This document shows, piece after piece, positions 35,427 to 44,625 of a stretch of DNA of 64,000 bases (position 1 is the stretch's first letter; each line of letters starts with the position of its first letter). The notes under the pieces are model-generated. The model did no database searches and was not told the DNA's origin. It saw only the letters and a program-made list of their open reading frames with translations. Both the position numbers and the translations under genes were made by a program. The stretch spans positions 124,001 to 188,000 of the forward strand of contig NZ_WING01000002.1 of the NCBI RefSeq assembly GCF_009793335.1, in the 5' to 3' direction. Origin of the DNA: Actinomadura sp. J1-007 (lineage in GTDB: Bacteria; Actinomycetota; Actinomycetes; Streptosporangiales; Streptosporangiaceae).

Positions 35427-36064
35427 GCGGGCCCGCCCCTGGGCGTTGCCGCTGCTCTCGCGTGCCGTGGTGAGTTGGGCGATGCGGAACAGGGCGCGCT
35501 TCGCTGCGGCGGTGGTGGTGGCTCTAGCGGTGGCTTCGTCGCCCTTGGCCGCCTTTGATTAGGTGACGCTTAGGCCAATGCCGTTGGCCGTTCCGCTCTG
35601 CCGTTCGTTGCGCCCCGGGGGACGTTCTTTTGGCGCAGTGTTCTGAACGACGCGGGTAGTTGCAAGGGAGATGGCGGCGGCCAGGGCTGTGGATTTCGTG
35701 CTGCGCGGGATAAGGAGCCGTCGGGGACGGGGCGCTCTAGGGCGGTGTGCTGCCCGTCGGCCCGTTGGCTCTGGCCTGTCGCTCGCCTCTTGCCCTTCTG
35801 TACGCGTGCGCGCGATGCCGTGTGTCATCACCAGCGTGCGGCCGTCCGGCCAGGGAAGGGCGCGTGCGTGCGAGGCCGTACGCCCTCCGACACGGGCGTA
35901 GGGCGGCGGACGGCGGGTCTTGCACGTGCGCGTGCGCGTACGTGCGGACTGGGCGTACGTGCGGGCTGTGCGTGCACGTCGTACGTGCGGGGCTGTGCGT
36001 GCGTGTCGTACGTGCGTGTTGTACGTGCGGGGTTGTGTGGCGTGCGGGCAGGGGCGGGGCGGGG
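35427..36064. other. intergenic region, no large gene
   Basis: About 640 bases. At 35482-35562 a 26-codon frame starting with ATG encodes a signal-peptide-like peptide (basic MRNRARF, then Ala/Val/Leu-rich, ending LAAFD); it may be a secreted-protein remnant or chance. The right part is a purine-pyrimidine alternating repeat (separate entry). Nothing else is supported. Confidence 0.5.
35921..36050. repeat. degenerate GTACGTGCG repeats, alternating purine-pyrimidine tract
   Basis: GTACGTGCG begins at 35938, 35955, 35981, 36008 and 36021, four of the five followed by a G, inside a stretch made almost only of G-C, G-T and T-A steps (GTGCGCGTGCGCG and similar). Such tracts can adopt Z-DNA under negative supercoiling. 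The spacing is irregular (13-27 bases), so this is not a CRISPR array. Confidence 0.65.
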
Positions 36065-36355
36065 TCAGCGGCGTTTGTTGCCGCCGGTCCCTTCCTCGCC
36101 GTCGGTGGAGTGGTCGAATTCGGCGTACTCGTCGTCCGGCCAGAGGTCGTCCGCGAGCCAGGCCAGGTACTCCTCGTCCCACGGGTCGAGCTCCGCGGTC
36201 ATCGACTCCGGATAGGCGCTGCAAGACGGCGGCTCGGCGCCATCGGGCGCGCCCGGCGAGCGGTCGGGCGGGGCGGGCGCCATGGGGCGCAGCAGGCGCG
36301 GCAGGCTGAGGCCGAACAGCGCCACCAGTGAGACCAGGATCAGGGCTGCGATCAC
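36065..36355 (-). CDS. small single-pass membrane protein with EEYLAWLAD motif
   Basis: A 96-residue protein of unknown family. An N-terminal transmembrane helix (VIAALILVSLVALFGLSL) is followed by a Pro-rich linker and an acidic domain: PESMTAELDPWDEEYLAWLAD, then LWPDDEYAEFDHS, ending NKRR. The same block (PES-TA-L-P-EEYLAWLAD, WP-DEY) occurs in the gene at 42322-42851, so the two are paralogues. The GTG at 36355 is preceded by AAGGA. Probably membrane-anchored with the acidic part in the cytoplasm. Confidence 0.68.
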   Translation of the reverse strand: MIAALILVSLVALFGLSLPRLLRPMAPAPPDRSPGAPDGAEPPSCSAYPESMTAELDPWDEEYLAWLADDLWPDDEYAEFDHSTDGEEGTGGNKRR

Positions 36356-36458
36356 ACCACGCCGTCCTTCCGCGATCGTGTTCTGGCGTACGTGATCCCT
36401 ACGTAAGGAGCAAAACAGTTGAACGCTACTAGATGGAACGATCCGATGGGAGGGCGAC

Positions 36459-37193
36459 ATGCCGCATGCCGGGGAGAGTGATTCCGTGGACTTTCGCCAT
36501 CCTTGGCGTACGCCGGGGCCGGTGCCGGTGGACGATCGCGTGCGGGCGCTCGCCCGGATCGTCTGGGATCACCTCGTTCTGACGACCCCGCTCGGCCCCG
36601 CCGACGCGATCATCGCGCTCGGCTGCCACGACCCGCGCGTCGCGGTGCACGCGGCGCGGATCTGGCACGAGGGCCGGGCGCCGCTGCTGGTCGTCACCGG
36701 CGGGCGCGGCAAGATCACCTCGGGGTGGGCGGAGACGGAGGCCCGCGTGTTCGCGCGGGTCGCGCGGGAGCACGGCGTTCCGCCGGACGCGCTGCTGCTG
36801 GAGGAGACCGCGGCCAACACCGGCGAGAACATCACCGCGACGCGGCGGCTCCTCGGCGAACGCGGCGTCGCCGTGGCCAGGGGCGTCCTCGTCGCCAAGC
36901 CGTACATGACCCGCCGCTCCCTGGCGACGGCGCGCCGCCAGTGGCCGGGCGTGGACTGGCTGGTGTCGGCTCCGGAGATCGGCTACGACTCGTACGCCGG
37001 CGAGGAGGACGAGCGCCGGTTCATCGAGCTCATGGTGGGCGACCTCCAGCGCATGCGGGTGTACGCCGAGCGGGGCTTCCAGGCGCCCGACCCCGTTCCG
37101 GACGCGGCCTGGGCGGCGTACGAGCAACTCGTCCGGCTCGGGTTCGACGGGCACGTCATCGGGCGTCCCGGAAATGTCGGAGGCGGATCGTAG
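36459..37193 (+). CDS. YdcF family (DUF218) protein
   Basis: A 244-residue soluble Rossmann-like protein. Seen: ADAIIALGCHDPRVAVHAA, LLVVTGGRGKITSGWAETEA, the conserved LLLEETAANTGENI, and VLVAKPYMTRRSLATA. YdcF of E. coli binds S-adenosylmethionine; SanA relatives act in envelope barrier function. No membrane segment here, so an SAM-binding cytoplasmic role is more likely. The ATG at 36459 has GGGAGG upstream. A small gene follows 31 bases on. Confidence 0.87.
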   Translation: MPHAGESDSVDFRHPWRTPGPVPVDDRVRALARIVWDHLVLTTPLGPADAIIALGCHDPRVAVHAARIWHEGRAPLLVVTGGRGKITSGWAETEARVFARVAREHGVPPDALLLEETAANTGENITATRRLLGERGVAVARGVLVAKPYMTRRSLATARRQWPGVDWLVSAPEIGYDSYAGEEDERRFIELMVGDLQRMRVYAERGFQAPDPVPDAAWAAYEQLVRLGFDGHVIGRPGNVGGGS

Positions 37194-37224
37194 CGTGGGG
37201 GAACACGCCTCAGAGGAGGGCACC

Positions 37225-37671
37225 ATGATCGCGACGAGCGAGCTGGCGCAGGTCCTGTTCACCACGCGCCTCCAGGAGTCCGACCACCCGTCTCCCGGGC
37301 GGATCCGGGCCGCCATCGCCGAACGGCTCAGATGCCGCCGCCACCACCCCGCCACGTTCACCGCGTTCGCCGCCCGCGTCGCCCAGGAGGCGGGCGACCA
37401 CCCCGAGGCGTACGCCGCACGCATGCGCTGGGCCCTCAACGCGGTCTCCCGCGCCTACGCCCTCCCTGCGGCCCCTGATCCCGCCCCTGCCTCGGTTCAG
37501 GAGGCCACCCGCCGGCCAGGGGTCCGGCCGACGCCGCTCGGCACGCAGGCCGCCGAGCCGCACGCGGACCGAAGACCCGCCCGCAAGCGTGGGGCGCACT
37601 GTCGGACGCGGTCCCGGGCCTCCCAGCGGGGGCAGGTCCGGGCCGCGACGGCTCCCCAGGCGACCACCTGA
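37225..37671 (+). CDS. hypothetical protein with basic C-terminal tail
   Basis: A protein of 148 residues from the ATG that has the strong site GAGGAGG. The first 80 residues are helical and look conserved in style (ELAQVLFTTRLQESDHPSP, AAIAERLRCRRHHPATFTAF, ARVAQEAGDHPEAYAARMRWA). The rest is Pro/Arg/Ala-rich and may be a disordered tail or the product of a frame error near the end. I do not recognise the family. Follows YdcF in the same direction. Confidence 0.62.
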   Translation: MIATSELAQVLFTTRLQESDHPSPGRIRAAIAERLRCRRHHPATFTAFAARVAQEAGDHPEAYAARMRWALNAVSRAYALPAAPDPAPASVQEATRRPGVRPTPLGTQAAEPHADRRPARKRGAHCRTRSRASQRGQVRAATAPQATT

Positions 37672-37703
37672 TCGGGGACGGGACGAGCGAGGGCCCGAGG
37701 TCG

Positions 37704-37788
37704 GGAGTGATCTCGGCGCGCGGAAGTGGGCGCGGCCCGCGCGGCGGTGGACGGACCTGCGGGCCGGAGTGATCTCGGCGCGCGGAAG
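37704..37788. repeat. pair of perfect 23-bp direct repeats
   Basis: A 23-base sequence beginning GGAGTGATCTCGGCGCG occurs at 37704-37726 and again at 37766-37788, 62 bases apart, just after the preceding gene. No gene is between them. Origin unknown; could be a slippage duplication or a binding-site pair. Confidence 0.7.
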
Positions 37789-37842
37789 GGAGCGCGAGGC
37801 CGTATCCAGCGCCGGGAGGGGAAGCCGGGGCGGGAGGGGGCG

Positions 37843-38040
37843 TCACTTGCTGGGTTCGGGGGTCTTGCACTTGACCTTCGGGTTGGCGCCCATGTAGTTG
37901 AGGGGGCCGGCGACGATGGTGACCGCCGTGGTCGAGACCTTGGCGCAGCCCGGCTTGTCGTCGTCGAAGTAGTGGCGCTGCCCGGCGGCGAGCGTGCCGA
38001 GGGCGAGCCAGATGATGAGGACCAAGGTTCCGATGCGCAT
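37843..38040 (-). CDS. small single-pass membrane or secreted protein
   Basis: A 65-residue protein from the ATG at 38040 with AGGAGG seven bases upstream. The first 20 residues are an uncleaved anchor or signal peptide (MRIGTLVLIIWLALGTLAAG), followed by FDDDKPGCAKVSTTAVTI and CKTPEPSK, with two Cys that could form a disulfide outside. Actinobacterial proteins of this form are usually annotated hypothetical. Divergent from the molybdopterin oxidoreductase. Confidence 0.7.
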   Translation of the reverse strand: MRIGTLVLIIWLALGTLAAGQRHYFDDDKPGCAKVSTTAVTIVAGPLNYMGANPKVKCKTPEPSK

Positions 38041-38158
38041 GGGCGGCCTCCTGCGTCCGTCGGGGGTGTGCGGACGGGGCGACCGCCGCATGGGACGTAC
38101 CGGCAGGTTTCCCTGAGGCGGCCCTCCTACGCGCGGCGGGATGGGGCACAATCGGCCC

Positions 38159-40326
38159 ATGGGAACGACGCAAGCGTTCACTTACTGCCGGATCTGCGAA
38201 CCGCTCTGCGGCCTGGAGGCCACCGTCCGCGACGGCGGGCTCCTCCAGATCAGGCCCGATCGGCGGCACCCGCTGTCCAAGGGGTTCGCGTGCCCGAAGG
38301 GCATCGCGATGACCGAGGTCCAGAACGACCCCGACCGGGTCGTTCACCCGCTGCGGCGGCGGGCGGACGGATCCGGGTTCGACCGGGTGAGCTGGGACGA
38401 GGCGCTGGACGACATCGCCGGGCGCCTCAACGCGATCAGGCGGCGGCACGGAGGGGAGGCGATCGGCTGGTACTTCGGCAATCCCGCCACGTTCTCCTAC
38501 AGCCACCCGCTGTGGATGAACGGATTCATGGCCGCGCTGGGGTCGCCGCACTTCTACTCGGCGGGCTCGCAGGACACCAACAACCGGTTCGCGGCGAGCG
38601 CGCTGCTGTACGGGTCGCCGGTGCTCGTCCCGATCCCCGACCTGAAGCGCACCGACCTGCTCCTGATGCTCGGCGCCAACCCGCACGTCTCGCACGGCAG
38701 CCTCATCACCGCGCCGCGCGTCAAGGACGACCTGGCGGCGATCGTCCGGCGCGGCGGACGCGTGATCGTCGGCGATCCGCGGCGGACCGAGACCGCGCGG
38801 GCGTACGAGCACCTCCCGGTGCTGCCCGACGGCGACGCCTGGCTGCTGCTGTCGCTGCTGAACGTCCTGTTCGACGAGGAACTGGAGGACCGGGACGCAT
38901 GCGCCCGGCAGGCCACCGGCGTACGGACGCTGAGACGGCTCGCGGCGGCCTTCCCACCCGAGGAGACCGCCTCGCGCAGCGGCGTCCCGGCGCCGACCGC
39001 GCGGGCCCTCGCGCGCGACCTCGCCGCCGCCGAACGAGCCGTCGTCTACGGACGCACGGGCACCTGCCTGGGACGGTACGGGACGCTCACCGCGTTCCTC
39101 ATCGACGCGGTGACGCTCGTGACCGGCAACCTCGACCGCCCCGGCGGCGGGATCTTCGGCGGCTCACCGATCCGGGTGGACGAAATCCTCCGCCTGTCGG
39201 GCCTCGCGACGTACGGCAGGACCCGTTCGCGCGTCGGCGGCTACCCCGACGTGCTCGGCACGTTCCCGGCCGGCGTGATGGCCGAGGAGATCACGACTCC
39301 CGGGCCCGGTCGGCTGCGGGCACTGCTGGTGTCGGCGGGGAACCCCGTGTCGTCCCTCCCGGGAAGCGCGGCCGTCGACGCGGCGCTGGACGAACTGGAC
39401 CTCCTCGTGTGCATCGACCTGTACGTGACCGACACCGGGCGCAAGGCCGACTACGTGCTGCCCGCCACCACGTTCCTCGAACGCGAGGACTTCCCGCTCC
39501 CGTTCCTCCAGAACCACCTCACCCGTACGTCACGTGGACCGAGCCCGTCGTCCCGCCGCGCGGCGAGGCCCGCCAGGAATGGGAGATCATCGACGACCTC
39601 GCGCGGCGGATGCGGCTCGGCATCGGCGCGTTCGGTCCGCAACGGCTCGCGCACCGCCTCGGCGTCCGCCCGTCGCCGCGCCGCATGGTCGACGCGCTGC
39701 TGCGCACCGGACCGTACGGCGACTGGTACGGGCTGCGGCGCGGCGGCCTCAGCCTGCGCGAACTCCGCGAACGCCCGCACGGCGTCGTCCTCGCCGACCA
39801 CCACCGCACCGGGACGCTGCGGCGCCGGATCCTGCACAAGGACCGGCGCGTGCACCTCGCCCCGCCGGAGATCGTCGCCGAGGTCGAACGGCTCGCCGCC
39901 GCGCCCGCCCCGCCGGCCGAGTTCCCGCTGCGCCTGATCGGGATGCGCGAGCTGCGTTCGCACAATTCCTGGATGCACAACGCGCCCGCCCTCATGCGCG
40001 GAAAGCGCCGGCACACCGCCCGCGTCAACCCTGAGGACGCGGCGGAGCACGGCCTCCAGGACGGCGCGCTCTGCCGGATCTCGTCCGCGCACGGCTCGAT
40101 CGACCTGCCCGTCACGGTCACCGACGAGATGACGCCGGGCACGGTCGCCGTCCCGCACGGCTGGGGCCACCAGGGCGGCGGCTGGCGCGGCGCCAACGCC
40201 GCAGGCGGCGCCAACGTCAACCTGCTCGCCTCACCCGACCCCGACGACCTCGAACCCCTGGCCGGAATGGCCCACCTCAACGCCGTCCCCATCACCCTCG
40301 CACCCCTCCCGCCGGCCCGCCACTGA
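38159..40326 (+). pseudogene. molybdopterin-dependent oxidoreductase (FDH/DMSOR family), frame-shifted
   Basis: Mo-bisPGD enzyme of about 720 residues. The N-terminus has the [4Fe-4S] Cys pattern C-x2-C-x3-C...C (TYCRICEPLCG, then KGFACPKG), followed by RVSWDEALDDIAGRLNAI, FGNPATFSYS and TGNLDRPGGGIFGG. The frame breaks after QNHLT; the C-terminal part continues as YVTWTEPVVPPRGEARQ and ends with the cofactor-binding domain (ARVNPEDAAEHGLQDG, VAVPHGWGHQGGG). One extra C in CCC at 39522-39524 restores LTPYVTWTE. ATG 38159 or 38141. No catalytic Cys or selenocysteine could be assigned. No accessory subunit gene is near, so it is probably a single-subunit cytoplasmic enzyme of unknown substrate. 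Confidence 0.85.
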
Positions 40327-40452
40327 CCCGGCCCCGGCCGCCCCGCTCCCCGCCCCCGCCGCCCGATCGACCGCCGAACCCAACCCCGCGCAGCGCATAT
40401 CGGCAGCAGACCGGAAATGGGGCTGGAACGGAGGGGCGGGTGGGGGCGTCGG

Positions 40453-41445
40453 ATGGGGATGGCGAGTCGATGGCCGCAGGTGCTCGTTCTCGTGCCTGTG
40501 ACGGTGGCCCTTGTCGCCGTCGTCGCGTTGCTGGCGAGGGGAGGCGGCGACGAACGCGGGGGTTACGGGACGCCGCCCGCTGAGGAGACGGCGACGCTCA
40601 ACGCGCGGGCGCGGGCTGTTCTAAACGCGTGGCAGGCGCGCAGTCCGGTTCCTCGGCGTGTGTTCGTGCCGGTCGTCCCGCGTTCCGCGCCTGAGGATCC
40701 CTGGACGATCCGGTTCGGGCACGACCCGGATCCGCGGCGTGACGCTGAGATCGAGCGCGCATTGGACGGGGGACGACTGAAGGCGGCGTTCCGGCCGAGT
40801 GCGGCGCGTCCGCGCCCGCAGCCGGTCCGGTGGGAGGACGGTGGCATCGCGGACGTGCCGGTGGTCTCGGAGGCCGACGCGCTGAACGCCGTGCTGGACC
40901 GCAACTGCCCGACAGCCCGCTGTGACGCGCCGGAAGAGAGGATCGTCGGCGGACGGCTGGAATGGGTGCCCGTACAGACCGCGCACGGGCGGGCGGCCGT
41001 TCCCGCGTGGACGTTCCGCTTGGCCGGGACGCCTGTCAGGGTTTCCCGGGTCGCCCCCGTTCCGGCATTGGACCCGGAGCCGCTCAGTCCTCGGTTCCAG
41101 CTCGGCGGCGGCTACACGCACGTGGCCAACGGGACGGCGCCGCCCACGCCACCGTTGGTCGAGGAATCCGGAGCGCCCTCGCGAACGCTGACTGTGCACT
41201 TCTACGGAAGCGCTCCCGGAACGGGCCCGTGCCAGTCGGAATACCGTGCCACGGCAGTCGAGAACCGTTCCGCGGTAGCCGTGATCGTGCAGTCCCTACC
41301 GTGGCGCGGACCGCGCGAGCCCGTCCAGTGCTCGCCCGCACACACAGAGCGCCAACTGACCGTCCACCTGGAAAAGCCCCTCGGCGAACGCGTTCTCCTG
41401 GAACTCAGCGACGGCGTCCCGATCCCCGTAACGAGAACGGGCTGA
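40453..41445 (+). CDS. membrane-anchored protein of unknown function
   Basis: A protein of 330 residues with an N-terminal hydrophobic anchor (VLVLVPVTVALVAVVALLA) and a large outside part. Landmarks: EWVPVQTAHGRAAVPAWTFRLAG and TVHFYGSAPGTGPC, beta-rich, with four Cys (in NCPTARCD, GPCQSEY and VQCSPAH) that could form disulfides. Not recognised. ATG 40453 follows a GGGGG; ATG 40417 and 40459 are in frame. Codon use is less G-ending than in neighbours. It may be an extracytoplasmic lipoprotein-like sensor, but no lipobox is seen. Confidence 0.68.
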   Translation: MGMASRWPQVLVLVPVTVALVAVVALLARGGGDERGGYGTPPAEETATLNARARAVLNAWQARSPVPRRVFVPVVPRSAPEDPWTIRFGHDPDPRRDAEIERALDGGRLKAAFRPSAARPRPQPVRWEDGGIADVPVVSEADALNAVLDRNCPTARCDAPEERIVGGRLEWVPVQTAHGRAAVPAWTFRLAGTPVRVSRVAPVPALDPEPLSPRFQLGGGYTHVANGTAPPTPPLVEESGAPSRTLTVHFYGSAPGTGPCQSEYRATAVENRSAVAVIVQSLPWRGPREPVQCSPAHTERQLTVHLEKPLGERVLLELSDGVPIPVTRTG

Positions 41446-41987
41446 AAGTTGTCCCCGCCGGGCCGTACGGGCACGTCCTGGGGGACGGGCTCGGTTTCCG
41501 GGCTGCGGTGCGGATGCTGGTCTGCGCGCCGGGCGGACCTGGAGCGCTGGGACGGCGCGGCGCCCGGGGCCGCATGGCGGCGAGTTCGGCGGCGGCTGCG
41601 GGCCAATGGAGGGAGCCTCGGAGCGGCGTCCCGGCGGGGGCGAGCGCCTAGGGGGACGTGCCCGACGATCTGCCGCGTGTTGACCCACCAGGGCGGCGGC
41701 GAGCGCCCTGTCGGTTGCGTCCGGCGGGAGGAGTCCGGCGGGACGGGCCTGGAGGAGGGGGACGGACCCACGGGGGTGGGGCTTGTGGTGGGCGTCCGGC
41801 GGGGCAGGCTCTGGGAGACGGCTCCGGGGGAGGGGGCTTGGCCGGAGAACACCGGAGAGGAGCCGGAGAGAGGGCGCGGCGAAGGCGTGGGCGGACCCGG
41901 CGGGAGGCGGGGCCCAGCCGGGGCGGCGCGGCGGGGCGGGGCGGCGGCCTGGCCCAGCGGCCCGGCGGGGGCGTCCGGGTGGGCGGG
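41446..41987. other. intergenic region, no gene supported
   Basis: About 540 bases, very G-rich on the + strand between 41640 and 41990 (GGGAGGGG, GGCGGGG runs). Open frames on both strands are compositional (Gly/Arg-rich or Pro/Ser-rich) and lack any protein pattern. The G tracts could form quadruplexes. Confidence 0.5.
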
Positions 41988-42194
41988 TTAGACGGTGGTG
42001 GGGCGGTGGGGGGCTACCGCGCGGCCGTCGGGGAGGAGTTCGCCGGTGTCGTCGAAGACGACGATGCCGTTGCAGAGCAGGCTCCAGCCCTGTTCCGGGT
42101 GGCTCGCCACGGTGCGGGCGGCCTCCCGGTCGTGGTCCTCCGAGGAGGGGCAGGACGGCTGGTGGACGCAGGCCGGGACACGCTGGTTGATCAT
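41988..42194 (-). CDS. DUF5999 family small protein
   Basis: A 68-residue protein with the DUF5999 pattern: C-x3-PSCP near the start (VHQPSCPSSEDHDREAA), HPEQGWSLLCNGIVVFDD and TGELLPDGRAVAPHRP at the end. Three Cys may bind a metal, but this is not known. The ATG at 42194 has GGAGGT five bases upstream. Function unknown; the family is widespread in actinomycetes and found as a stand-alone gene. Confidence 0.85.
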   Translation of the reverse strand: MINQRVPACVHQPSCPSSEDHDREAARTVASHPEQGWSLLCNGIVVFDDTGELLPDGRAVAPHRPTTV

Positions 42195-42321
42195 GGTACC
42201 TCCACGCCCTGTGATTCAGGACATAGTGAAGAGTGCATCCGGTCGGCCGAAATATGCAAGTAGATGGGGATTTCTTTACTTTTCTCGGCCGGGAAAGATC
42301 GCTGATTCGCGTCCGGACGCC

Positions 42322-42851
42322 TCAGTGCAGGAGGCCGCCGCCGGTCTCGTCGCCGTGGTCGACGTCCAGTCCGACGACCGATGTGCAGCCGGTGCAGAGC
42401 CACTCCGCGATGACGGCTTCGGGGTCCGTTCCGTGCGTCCGGTAGGGCTGGGCGACCCTGCGGCGGCGCATCCCGTGACCGCAGGACGAGTGCAGCAGGC
42501 GGCCGCACTGCGGGCACGGCCAGACGTCCTCGCAGCGCGTCCGGCACTGGGGGCACAGCGGCGAGTCGGCCGGATCGGGGAGCCAGGCGGGGTCCAGCTC
42601 GTTGCGCCACTCTTCTTCGAGGTCGAGGTACTCGTCGCCCGGCCAGTGATGGTCGGCGAGCCACGCCAGGTACTCCTCGGCGCCCGGTTCGAGGACGGCG
42701 GTCAGGGACTCGGGGTGCTCGGCCGGCGAGGCCGCGGGCCCCGCGGGCGCCGCCTTCGCGCGGGGGCGCCGCGTCCGCGCCGCCGCGCGGTGGCCAGCAG
42801 CGCCAGCAGGCCGACGAGCACGGCCGCGGCCAAGCCTGTCGCCGTGGGCAT
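42322..42851 (-). pseudogene. membrane protein with EEYLAWLAD motif and zinc ribbon, frame-shifted
   Basis: Paralogue of the protein at 36065-36355, longer by a Cys-rich end. From the ATG at 42851 (AAAGGA upstream) it has a membrane helix (GLAAAVLVGLLALLATA), then a break; the next frame gives RAKAAPAGPAASPAEHPES and the shared LEPGAEEYLAWLAD with WPGDEYLDL. One extra C in the run at 42762-42766 joins them. The C-terminus holds CPQC, RC, CPQC, SSC and CTGC, a zinc-ribbon-like set of paired Cys plus His. No known domain fits. Total about 177 residues. Membrane anchored, with a metal-binding end. Confidence 0.7.
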
Positions 42852-43264
42852 CGCGGGGTCCTTTCATGATCTTGCTGCGAGGATGTCCGATCATGAATTC
42901 ACTTCACAAAACGCTGCGAACGCTACAAGAAAGGCTCTTAACGGAAAAGTCGATCAGAAAAGAATCTCCGCGTTCGATACGTCGCGCGGGGTGACCGAAA
43001 CCCGGTGACCTTTGATCCCGAACGACCTCTGTCCTGCGCAATCGGCGTCCGCGGCCCCGCGCGGCGGCCCGGCCGCGCCCCCACCGGGTTTCACTCTCCG
43101 CTGAACTCCCGCGCCGGACGCCCCTCCGGGCTATGGCGGCGGCCGGACGGGGGAGCGGTGGAACGGGGACGCTGGATGTTGGGCGGCGTTTCACCCGTAC
43201 GAAACAGGGGCGACATGTGGGGCTGGCGGAATGAAGGCCGGTGACCCGCCGCACTGGAGGCCCC
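42852..43264. other. intergenic region between divergent small genes
   Basis: About 410 bases. The first 120 are AT-rich (TTCACAAAACGC, AACGGAAAAGTCGATC), a likely promoter for the leftward gene. The rest is GC-rich with no gene; GGAGG stands just before the next ATG. Confidence 0.5.
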
Positions 43265-43546
43265 ATGCGCGAGGAGCGCGAGCAGATCGGCCCGCACGAG
43301 GAGGTGCCCGCCCGCTTCCGCGGGGCCCGCCTCTACGGGGACGACGAGGACGGGACCGCCTACCTCGCCGAACGCGCCGGCGTCCCGTACCTCATCGTCA
43401 GGGCCGCGTCGCGGGAGCAGCCCGCCGTCACCGTCATCGCGTTCACCGACGAACGCGAACGCGCGGCGCACCTCGCCGAGCGCGCCCGCCGCCGGTCCGG
43501 AGGCGCCCCGGTCCCGCCGTTCGCGCCCGCGCTCGAACGGGCCTGA
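43265..43546 (+). CDS. hypothetical protein
   Basis: A 93-residue soluble protein from the ATG at 43265 with GGAGG six bases upstream. It has an N-terminal acidic part (REEREQIGPHEEVP), then beta-type segments (GVPYLIVRAAS, PAVTVIAFTDERERAA) and a basic end. It resembles small actinobacterial proteins of unknown function. Divergent from the membrane protein gene; the methyltransferase gene converges with it downstream. Confidence 0.6.
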   Translation: MREEREQIGPHEEVPARFRGARLYGDDEDGTAYLAERAGVPYLIVRAASREQPAVTVIAFTDERERAAHLAERARRRSGGAPVPPFAPALERA

Positions 43547-43610
43547 CCCGCTCCGAGCCCCGTCCGCCCGCCCGCGGAGCCCCGCCCGCGCGGAACGGAA
43601 CCCGCCGAGG

Positions 43611-44426
43611 TCAGTCCTTGCGGCCGAGTACGGCGACCATCTGGGTGTGGAGGGGGTGTTCGAGGGGGCCGGCCGGGGCGTTCGGGCGCCATTCGGTGAC
43701 GTGCGCCACGCCCGGTTCGAGGATCGTCAGGCCGTCCATGAACGACTCGACCACCGAGGAGTGCCGGAAGTACGAGCCGCCGAGGCCCGTCTGGAGGATG
43801 CGCTTGGCCTCCTCCACGCGCGGGTCGTCGCCCGAGTCGTGCAGGTGGGTGAGCATGACGTGGCTTCCCGGCGGCAGGAACGGCAGGAGCCCGCGCACCA
43901 CGGCGGCCGGGTCGCGCTCGTCCGGGACGTGGTGGACGATCGCGGCGAGGACGACCCCGATCGGGCGGTCGAGGTCGAGCAGCCCGGTGAGCGCGGGGTC
44001 GCTGAAGATCTTCTCCGGTTCGTACAGGTCGCCCTGGATGAACGTGGCGACGCCCGTCTCGGTCAGCAGGGCGCGGCCGTGGGCGAGGACGATCGGGTCG
44101 TTGTCGACGTAGACGACCTTGGACGACGGGTCGGCGGACCTGGCGAACTGGTGCACGTTGCTCGACGTGGGCAGCCCCGAGCCGATGTCCACGAACTGCG
44201 TGACGCCGGCCTCGCCCGCCAGCCACGTCACCGCGCGCTCGATCGCCGCGCGGTTGCCGCGCGCGACGACCGGCGCCTCCGGGACCAGGCCCATCACCAT
44301 GTCGGCGACCTCGCGGTCGACCGCGAAGTTGTCCTTGCCGCCGAGGAAATAGTCGTACACGCGTGCGAAGCTCGGCGTCGAGGCGTCGATGCCTGGTGGG
44401 GCGTTGTCCGGAACGTCGTGGGCCAC
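43611..44426 (-). CDS. SAM-dependent methyltransferase, DUF574 family
   Basis: A 271-residue class I-type methyltransferase of the actinobacterial DUF574 group. Typical N-terminus: STPSFARVYDYFLGGKDNFA; then WLAGEAGVTQFVDIGSGLPT (SAM-binding motif I), VVYVDNDPIVLAHGRALL, and LPPGSHVMLTHLHDSG. These proteins are common in Streptomyces and Actinomadura in many copies, often beside Scr1-type regulators, with unknown substrates. ATG start. Convergent with the small gene at 43265. Confidence 0.93.
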   Translation of the reverse strand: MAHDVPDNAPPGIDASTPSFARVYDYFLGGKDNFAVDREVADMVMGLVPEAPVVARGNRAAIERAVTWLAGEAGVTQFVDIGSGLPTSSNVHQFARSADPSSKVVYVDNDPIVLAHGRALLTETGVATFIQGDLYEPEKIFSDPALTGLLDLDRPIGVVLAAIVHHVPDERDPAAVVRGLLPFLPPGSHVMLTHLHDSGDDPRVEEAKRILQTGLGGSYFRHSSVVESFMDGLTILEPGVAHVTEWRPNAPAGPLEHPLHTQMVAVLGRKD

Positions 44427-44625
44427 GTGCGCCGCTCCTTGGGTGTCGCCGACGCGGAGCGTCGGACAGCGTCGGGGGACCCAAGGCTAGGGCGGTCCGG
44501 CCTGTTTGGTGGGGCTTTTCGGAAGGGGGTGTGGTTTTCCGCAGGTTCGGGGTGCGGTGCGCGGCCGGACGGGTCGGCGGTGCGCTCCATGGTGGCGCGG
44601 ACGCGCCGTTCGTAGCGTTCCTTCC

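Noticed and set aside
35938..36030. CRISPR-like spacing of a 9-mer repeat
   Set aside because: Repeat too short, spacing 13-27 bases and irregular, spacers share the same composition, no cas genes.
41449..41991. Gly-rich + strand frame of 180 codons
   Set aside because: Made of G runs; no start site, no pattern.
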